The notes below the pieces were generated by a model that had not been told where the DNA came from, did no database searches, and saw only the letters and a program-made list of their open reading frames with translations. Source: an uncultured Prevotellaceae bacterium (GTDB taxonomy: Bacteria > Bacteroidota > Bacteroidia > Bacteroidales > Muribaculaceae). From it: a DNA stretch of 64,000 bases. Where the stretch lies: assembly GCA_900318535.1 (NCBI GenBank), contig ONKU01000001.1:62001-126000 (forward strand), read 5' to 3'. Numbering within the stretch: position 1 is the stretch's first letter; each line of letters begins with the position of its first letter. The position numbers and the translations under genes are program-made. Below are positions 56,437 to 61,353 of this stretch, piece after piece.

Positions 56437-57243
56437 CTAAAGGCTAGTAACCGGTGATTTCGGGACGAGGTAGGCGCTGACCTCGTAGAGGATGTAGATG
56501 GGCAGGAAAACGACCATCAGTGTAAAAGGGTCGCCGGTAGGGGTAATGATGGCAGCCAGAGCAAGTAGCACAACCACTGCATGGCGGCGGTAGGTCCTGA
56601 AAAAGCCGCGGTGCAGCACGCCCAACGTGCCCAGCAGCCATGCGACCAATGGCAGTTCAAAAATGACACCCATGATGAAGATGAGCATCAAGAAGGTGTC
56701 CATGTAGCTGTCCAACGAAATCTGGTTGGGCACCAGCTGGCTCACGTGATAGTCGGCCAGGAAACGCAGGGTGACGGGAAAAACAATGAAATAGCCCACT
56801 GCCACGCCAAGGAAGAACATGAAGCAGCCGATGAGGAAGGCCGTCTTGACGCCACGCTTCTCGCGCGGGTACAACGCCGGGGCGACAAACGACCACAAAA
56901 AATACAACACGATCGGGAATGCCAACACCAGCGCCAGCCAGAACGACGTGGACATGTGGATAAAGAACTGTGAGGCGAGCTTGATGTTGATCAGGTCCAC
57001 GTTGAAGCCCTCGGTGGAGAATTGAGGCAACCACGACACTGACGAGGTCATGCGCTCGAACAGGCGGTAAAGGACAAAATCGCCATGACAGGGGGCCAAA
57101 ATGATCTGATCGAAGATGGAGGGCATTAAGGCAAACAGTCCTAACGTGAGCAACACGAGGACCACAACAATGCGGATCAATACCGAGCGCAAGGCATCGA
57201 CATGATCCCAAAACGACATTTCCTGCAGTTTTTCCTCGGCCAT
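56437..57243 (-). CDS. tatC: Sec-independent protein translocase TatC
   Basis: TatC is the receptor for twin-arginine signal peptides and, with TatA, forms the Tat translocase in the inner membrane. 268 residues with the six-helix core. Signature elements: EMSFWDHVDALRSVLIRI at the N-terminus (the E-x-R-type motif), FALVLAFPIVLYFLWSFVAPALYPREKR, and FELPLVAWLLGTLGV with the conserved Glu, then the RRHAVV and ALAAIITPTGDPFT region. An extra periplasmic loop near 55-85 is longer than in E. coli. TatA is 77 bases upstream on the same strand, with an ACGAATT palindrome in the gap. Confidence 0.96.
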   Translation of the reverse strand: MAEEKLQEMSFWDHVDALRSVLIRIVVVLVLLTLGLFALMPSIFDQIILAPCHGDFVLYRLFERMTSSVSWLPQFSTEGFNVDLINIKLASQFFIHMSTSFWLALVLAFPIVLYFLWSFVAPALYPREKRGVKTAFLIGCFMFFLGVAVGYFIVFPVTLRFLADYHVSQLVPNQISLDSYMDTFLMLIFIMGVIFELPLVAWLLGTLGVLHRGFFRTYRRHAVVVLLALAAIITPTGDPFTLMVVFLPIYILYEVSAYLVPKSPVTSL

Positions 57244-57251
57244 CGAATCAT

Positions 57252-57321
57252 AAAACTACGAATTTCGCCAATTATCTTATTATATTTTATAATTAGTTTA
57301 ATTCGCGTAATACGTAGTTTT
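57252..57321. repeat. ACGAATT interspersed palindrome, copy 2
   Basis: Arms AAAACTACGAATTTCGCC (from 57252) and its imperfect complement ending 57321, with three mismatches and an AT-rich loop. It shares CATAAAACTACGAATT with the copy at 42842-42902. It fills the gap between tatA and tatC and touches the tatA stop codon. Confidence 0.7.
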
Positions 57322-57533
57322 TAATTCTTGTCTTTGTCGAGGTCTTCGATCGGTTTCTTGAGCTCGTCCTCGACCTCGTTCATGCCCTGTTTGAAGGACT
57401 TCACGCCCTTGCCCAGGCCACGCATGAGTTCGGGAATCTTCCTGCCACCGAAGAGAAGCAGAATGATAGCCACAATGAGAATAACCTCGCCTGTACCCAG
57501 GTTGAAGAAAGCAAGTATTCCGTTTACTAACAT
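57321..57533 (-). CDS. tatA: Twin-arginine translocase subunit TatA/E
   Basis: 70 residues from the ATG at 57533; the frame is open to 57569, but the -7 box lies there. An N-terminal membrane helix (GTGEVILIVAIILLLFGGRKIP with the FG-x-x-KIPE hinge) is followed by an amphipathic helix (MRGLGKGVKSFKQGMNEV) and a charged tail. This is TatA/TatE rather than TatB because of its length and tail. It heads a tatA-tatC operon from the -7 box at 57567-57574, divergent from the ptb promoter region. Confidence 0.94.
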   Translation of the reverse strand: MLVNGILAFFNLGTGEVILIVAIILLLFGGRKIPELMRGLGKGVKSFKQGMNEVEDELKKPIEDLDKDKN

Positions 57534-57566
57534 GATTCCTAATTGTTTAATGGTTCTTACTGAAGG

Positions 57567-57574
57567 CAAAGATA
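57567..57574 (-). promoter_or_regulatory. -7 box for tatA-tatC
   Basis: The minus strand reads TATCTTTG, a full TAnnTTTG match, 33 bases before the ATG at 57533. Confidence 0.7.
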
Positions 57575-57649
57575 GTATTTTTTTTTAAGTTACCTCTATT
57601 TTTTTGTGGCAGGTTGCAAAAAAGTAGTATTTCTCCCTTCGGCCTGCGA

Positions 57650-57736
57650 TCCTCGGGCAAGGTAGGCTGCGCCTCGTGAAATGCAAGAAAAAAATGATTT
57701 TTCTTGCCATTTCGCTCGGCTTGCACTACCTTTCCC
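57650..57736. repeat. Near-palindromic promoter-like repeat, copy A
   Basis: About 87 bases from TCCTCGGGCAAGGTAGGC through TTTCGCTCGGCTTGCACTACC. The centre is GCAAGAAAAA/TTTTTCTTGC; the outer arms read AAGGTAG and CTACCTT. Where copy B has a complete -7 box (TACCTTTG), this copy has TACCTTTC. Confidence 0.85.
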
Positions 57737-57750
57737 TGTTGGTCTTGCTG

Positions 57751-57837
57751 TCCTCGGGCAAGGTAGGCGGCGCCTCGGAAATGCAAGAAAAAAATAGATT
57801 TTTCTTGCCATTTCGCTCGGCTTGCACTACCTTTGTG
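57751..57837. repeat. Near-palindromic promoter-like repeat, copy B
   Basis: The same ~87-base unit 101 bases downstream of copy A, with few differences. It ends in CACTACCTTTG, i.e. a full -7 box, and directly precedes ptb. Confidence 0.87.
57828..57835 (+). promoter_or_regulatory. -7 box for ptb-buk inside repeat copy B
   Basis: TACCTTTG, a full TAnnTTTG match, 39 bases before the ATG at 57875, with TTG near the -33 position. The promoter is part of the repeated unit. Confidence 0.72.
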
Positions 57838-57874
57838 GCATCGAAACCATTAACTTCTTTATACAAACATTGTA

Positions 57875-58786
57875 ATGAATACCATTAAGAATTTTGATGA
57901 GCTGATTGCCCATCTCATAGAGAACAATGTGAAGAAACGCGTGGCCGTTGTGTGGGCCGCCGATGAGAAAACTCCCGCCGCCTGTGCCCAGGCACTTGAA
58001 GCCGGCTTCATCGAAGCCATCTTTGTGGGATGTGAAGAAAAGCTCAAAGCCAATGAGGCCCTGAAGCCGTTTGCCGCCAGCATCAGCTATGTGGATGCCA
58101 GCGACGCCGACGACGCTGCTGCCAAGGCTGTTGCCCTGGTGCGCGAGGACAAGGCCGACGTGCTGATGAAAGGCTTGATCAACACCGATAACCTGCTGCG
58201 TGCCGTCCTGAACAAGGAGACCGGCATTCTGCCCAAAGGCAACGTGCTCACCCACGCTGCTGTAGCCTCGATTCCCAGCTACCACAAGTTCTTGATTTTC
58301 ACCGATGCAGCCGTTATTCCCTATCCCAACCGCGAGCAGCGCGTCGAGATGGTGAAATATATGTCCAACGTGGCCCGCAACTTCGGCATCGAGGTGCCCA
58401 AGGTTGCCCTGATCCACTGCACCGAGAAGGTGAACGGCAAGCATTTCCCCTTCACCGAGGATTATCCCGTGATCATCGACATGGCCAACAAGGGCGAGCT
58501 GGGCAAGTGCATCGTTGACGGCCCGCTGGATGCCAAGTGCGCATGCAGCCTGCACGCCATGGAGGCCAAGGGCCTGACGTCTCCCCTGCAGGGCGACAGC
58601 GACGTGCTCATCATGCCCGACATCGAGGCCGGTAACGTCTTCTACAAGGCCATCACGCTGTTTGCCGGTGCCAGCACCGCCGGTCTGCTGCTGGGTGCCA
58701 AGTGCCCCGCCGTGGTTCCCTCTCGTGCCGACAGTGCCCAGTCCAAGTTCTACAGCCTTGCCGTAGCCACCATGGCAGCCGAGTAA
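57875..58786 (+). CDS. ptb: Phosphate acyltransferase, phosphate butyryltransferase type
   Basis: Converts butyryl- or branched acyl-CoA plus phosphate to acyl phosphate and CoA. 303 residues, the Ptb length, with no extra domain. Motifs: VWAADEKTPAACAQALEAGFIEAIFVG near the start, LMKGLINTDNLLRAVLNKETG, then HAAVASIPSYHKFLIFTDAAVIP, a DGPLDAKCACS stretch and the late PDIEAGNVFYKAITLFAGA with the family's VPSRADSAQSK end. The butyrate kinase gene follows after 50 bases. In Bacteroidales this pair can make ATP while forming isobutyrate, isovalerate or butyrate. A phosphotransacetylase is less likely at this length. Confidence 0.93.
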   Translation: MNTIKNFDELIAHLIENNVKKRVAVVWAADEKTPAACAQALEAGFIEAIFVGCEEKLKANEALKPFAASISYVDASDADDAAAKAVALVREDKADVLMKGLINTDNLLRAVLNKETGILPKGNVLTHAAVASIPSYHKFLIFTDAAVIPYPNREQRVEMVKYMSNVARNFGIEVPKVALIHCTEKVNGKHFPFTEDYPVIIDMANKGELGKCIVDGPLDAKCACSLHAMEAKGLTSPLQGDSDVLIMPDIEAGNVFYKAITLFAGASTAGLLLGAKCPAVVPSRADSAQSKFYSLAVATMAAE

Positions 58787-58836
58787 TTCAATCCGATTTT
58801 ACTAATTACTAAAAACTTATAACTAGCAACTTAGAG

Positions 58837-59892
58837 ATGAAAATCTTAGTTATCAATCCCGGATCGACCTCCACTAAGATGGCTGTCGTTGAGGACGGCG
58901 AGCCCCGCCTGATTAAAGTTATCCGCCATGCAGCCGAGGAGTTGGCCCCATTTGCCAAGATTACTGACCAGTTTGACTTCCGCCGTAAAATGATTCTGAA
59001 CGAGCTGGAAAATGCTGGCATCCCCGTTGAATTTGATGCCATTGTCGCTCGCGGCAGCCTGACCAAGCCCCTGCCCGGTGGTGTTTATGCCGTTGATGAG
59101 AACATGATTCAGGCCACCTATGCCAGCGAACACCAGCACGCATGCGACCTGGGTTGTGTCATCGCCAATGAGATTGCCAAGGGCCTGGGTTGCCCCTGCT
59201 ACATCGCTGATCCCGTCGTGACCGACGAATTGAACGATTATGCCCGCATCTGCGGTTTGTCCATGTTCAAGCGCGAGAGCATCTGGCACGCCCTGAACCA
59301 GCGCGCCATCGCCCGCCGCTATGCCAAGGAAAACGGCAAGCGCTACGAGGACTTGAACCTCATCGTTGCCCACCTGGGTGGCGGTATCTCGGTAGCTGCC
59401 CACGACCATGGCCGTGCCGTTGACGTGAACAATGCCCTGGATGGTGAAGGTCCGTTCTCACCCGAGCGCGCCGGCAGCCTGCCTGCCAAAGCACTGGTGA
59501 ACCTGTGCTTCAGCGGCGAGTACACCAAGGATGAGATCCTCAAGATGATTTCGGGCAAGGGTGGCGTATTCTCGCACCTGGGCACGACCGACATGATCGA
59601 GGCCGAGAAGATGATGAACAATGGCGACGAGCACGCCAAACTCGTCATCAACGCGATGATCTACCATATCGCTAAGGCTATCGCCGAGAAGGGCGCCGTG
59701 CTGTGCGGCAAGATCGATGCCATCATCATCACTGGCGGTATCGCCTACTGGCAGTACATGGTTGATGAGCTCAAGAAGCGCGTCGACTGGATGGCTCCCG
59801 TCCATGTATATCCCGGTGAGGATGAGATGTCGGCACTGGCAGCCAATGCCGCCGCCGTTTTGAATGGCGAAATCGAAGTCAAGAAATACTGA
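58837..59892 (+). CDS. buk: Butyrate kinase
   Basis: ATP-forming acyl-phosphate kinase that completes the Ptb reaction. 351 residues, ASKHA fold. It starts ILVINPGSTSTKMAVVEDG (phosphate loop), then has VARGSLTKPLPGG, the ADPVVTDEL stretch, LIVAHLGGGISVAAHDHG and the late IITGGIAYWQ with GEDEMSALAANA. No other butyrate-pathway gene is near. The leader contains ACTAATTACTAAAAAC and ACTAGCAAC. The transcript ends at the hairpins at 59899-59985. Branched-chain or propionyl specificity is possible. Confidence 0.94.
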   Translation: MKILVINPGSTSTKMAVVEDGEPRLIKVIRHAAEELAPFAKITDQFDFRRKMILNELENAGIPVEFDAIVARGSLTKPLPGGVYAVDENMIQATYASEHQHACDLGCVIANEIAKGLGCPCYIADPVVTDELNDYARICGLSMFKRESIWHALNQRAIARRYAKENGKRYEDLNLIVAHLGGGISVAAHDHGRAVDVNNALDGEGPFSPERAGSLPAKALVNLCFSGEYTKDEILKMISGKGGVFSHLGTTDMIEAEKMMNNGDEHAKLVINAMIYHIAKAIAEKGAVLCGKIDAIIITGGIAYWQYMVDELKKRVDWMAPVHVYPGEDEMSALAANAAAVLNGEIEVKKY

Positions 59893-59898
59893 TATCAA

Positions 59899-59928
59899 TT
59901 CAATGGGGCAACAAGTTGCTCCATTGAA
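59899..59928 (+). terminator. Hairpin after buk
   Basis: TTCAATGGGGCAAC at 59899-59912 pairs with GTTGCTCCATTGAA at 59915-59928 with one G-T wobble and a two-base loop. It is followed by GTTTAGAG repeats, as after rocD. Confidence 0.72.
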
Positions 59929-59957
59929 GTTTAGAGTTTAGGGTTTAGAGTTTAGGG
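59929..59957. repeat. TTTAGAG/TTTAGGG short tandem repeat after the buk hairpin
   Basis: Four units of a TTTAGAG or TTTAGGG heptad. The last two form the left arm of the next hairpin. Confidence 0.72.
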
Positions 59958-59985
59958 ATTCACCTCCCTAGACTCTAAATCTTTT
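59944..59985 (+). terminator. Intrinsic terminator after buk
   Basis: TTTAGAGTTTAGGGA at 59944-59958 pairs with TCCCTAGACTCTAAA at 59965-59979 with one wobble, then TCTTTTTAAAT. The T tract touches the stop codon of the convergent LysE gene. Confidence 0.82.
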
Positions 59986-60641
59986 TAAATCACGTTGAGT
60001 TGCTGGAGATAGGCAATCGTGCCGGTGACGAGGCCGTAGAGGGAGAGAATGAGGATGATGATGCCGATGATGCGGTTGATGAGCCACATCGAACGGATAT
60101 TGAAATGGGTGCGCACCTTGTCCACAAAGAAGGTAATCACCGACCACCACAACAGGGCGCCCAGCACAATCGAGGCATAACCGATGATGATGTGATAGAA
60201 ACGGTATTCAGGCAACGGGAAGCTGAAGCGCGCAAACAGCGGAATGATCAGGAACATGATGAGCGGATTGCTCAAGGTAAACAGAAAACCCGTGGCCGTA
60301 TCACGCATATAGTCGTCACGCTGGTCGATGTTTTCCTTGATCTGACTCACAGGATTGTGGAAAATCATGTAAACGGCATACACTATCAGGATGATACTGC
60401 CGATGATCTGCAACAGGTTGACATGATCGGCAATAAAATCGGTCACCAGCGAGATACCCAGTCCCACCAGCAAGCAGTAGAACAAATCGCTGGCCGCAGC
60501 ACCCACACCCGTAAAAAAACCGGAATTACGGCCTTTGTTCAGCGTGCGCTGGATGCACAGGATACCGATAGGTCCCATAGGAGCCGACAGGATTATGCCT
60601 ATCGACACACAGCCAATCAATATGGACAGGATAGTTCCCAA
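59985..60641 (-). CDS. LysE/RhtB family translocator
   Basis: 218 residues with six membrane helices of the LysE superfamily, which exports amino acids or related metabolites. The N-terminal part SAPMGPIGILCIQRTLNKGRNSGFFTGVGAAASD is diagnostic, with GPIG and the conserved GxGA-x-x-D. The middle has FTLSNPLIMFLIIPLFA, the usual NP motif. It is monocistronic, with a -7 box at 60670-60677, and converges on buk. The exported substrate is unknown. Confidence 0.9.
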   Translation of the reverse strand: MGTILSILIGCVSIGIILSAPMGPIGILCIQRTLNKGRNSGFFTGVGAAASDLFYCLLVGLGISLVTDFIADHVNLLQIIGSIILIVYAVYMIFHNPVSQIKENIDQRDDYMRDTATGFLFTLSNPLIMFLIIPLFARFSFPLPEYRFYHIIIGYASIVLGALLWWSVITFFVDKVRTHFNIRSMWLINRIIGIIILILSLYGLVTGTIAYLQQLNVI

Positions 60642-60669
60642 TACAGGAGGTTTATCTGTTTACAACCTG

Positions 60670-60677
60670 CAAAGATA
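60670..60677 (-). promoter_or_regulatory. -7 box for the LysE gene
   Basis: The minus strand reads TATCTTTG, a full TAnnTTTG match, 28 bases before the start codon at 60641. Confidence 0.65.
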
Positions 60678-60717
60678 ATAAAATGATTTCAGTTGACGGT
60701 TATCGCTGCGGAGTTTT

Positions 60718-61353
60718 TTAGTCACTGTTTCGCGGCATGAGTCTGTAGGCCACGATCGTGACTTGGGGGCGGAGGGACAATTCGCCAGGATTAGAGCCTG
60801 GAGCGCCCTCGGGGACCGTCATTCCGCGCTCGGCATAGAATTTCAGCCAATAGTCAGTCACCTGTCCTGTAGCGTCATGAAACGACATCGGTACCGGGTC
60901 AAAAATGAGCGCGCCTTGAGAATCGACATAATTCAACTGCACCAACTCGCTGCAATAGATAGCGCTATCGCCAGGGAGATACAGGTCGTCATAAGGTTTG
61001 CCCACCTGCATGAGGCAGCGTCGCACCGACTTGTGAATATCCACATCGGCCCCCACCCTGCCGACGAGCGCATGAGGATTCTCGCGGTAAAAGGCGTCGA
61101 TGGATGTGAGACACACAGCGGGTTTCTTTGCCTCGATGACATACAACGGCCCACCGTCGCCACCGATGCGATGCACGATAGCCACATGGTCGATTTTCAT
61201 GCCCCTGGCTCCTTGCGTGACATCGGTAATGGCATTGGAGGAGTCGGGACAGCAGAAGAGCAGGTCGCCCTCCTGCAACACTTGACCTGCAAGTGTCACA
61301 GCTGTGAAGACAGCCATCAAAAAGATGAGGATTCTAGTACCAGGTAACGCCAT
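60718..61353 (-). CDS. Secreted YiiX/YebB-like NlpC/P60-superfamily hydrolase
   Basis: 211 residues. Signal peptide about 1-23 (ends LAGQ). Permuted papain-like amidase of the YiiX/YebB (C92) group: LQEGDLLFCC, the His in MKIDHVAIVHR, Glu in YVIEAKKPAV and the Cys in IYCSELVQL. All three key residues are present, so it should be active; likely substrates are peptidoglycan peptides or lipid/peptide amides. The start overlaps the end of lptD by 20 bases, so it is in the lptD transcript. Its start codon could be a few residues later. Confidence 0.85.
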   Translation of the reverse strand: MALPGTRILIFLMAVFTAVTLAGQVLQEGDLLFCCPDSSNAITDVTQGARGMKIDHVAIVHRIGGDGGPLYVIEAKKPAVCLTSIDAFYRENPHALVGRVGADVDIHKSVRRCLMQVGKPYDDLYLPGDSAIYCSELVQLNYVDSQGALIFDPVPMSFHDATGQVTDYWLKFYAERGMTVPEGAPGSNPGELSLRPQVTIVAYRLMPRNSD

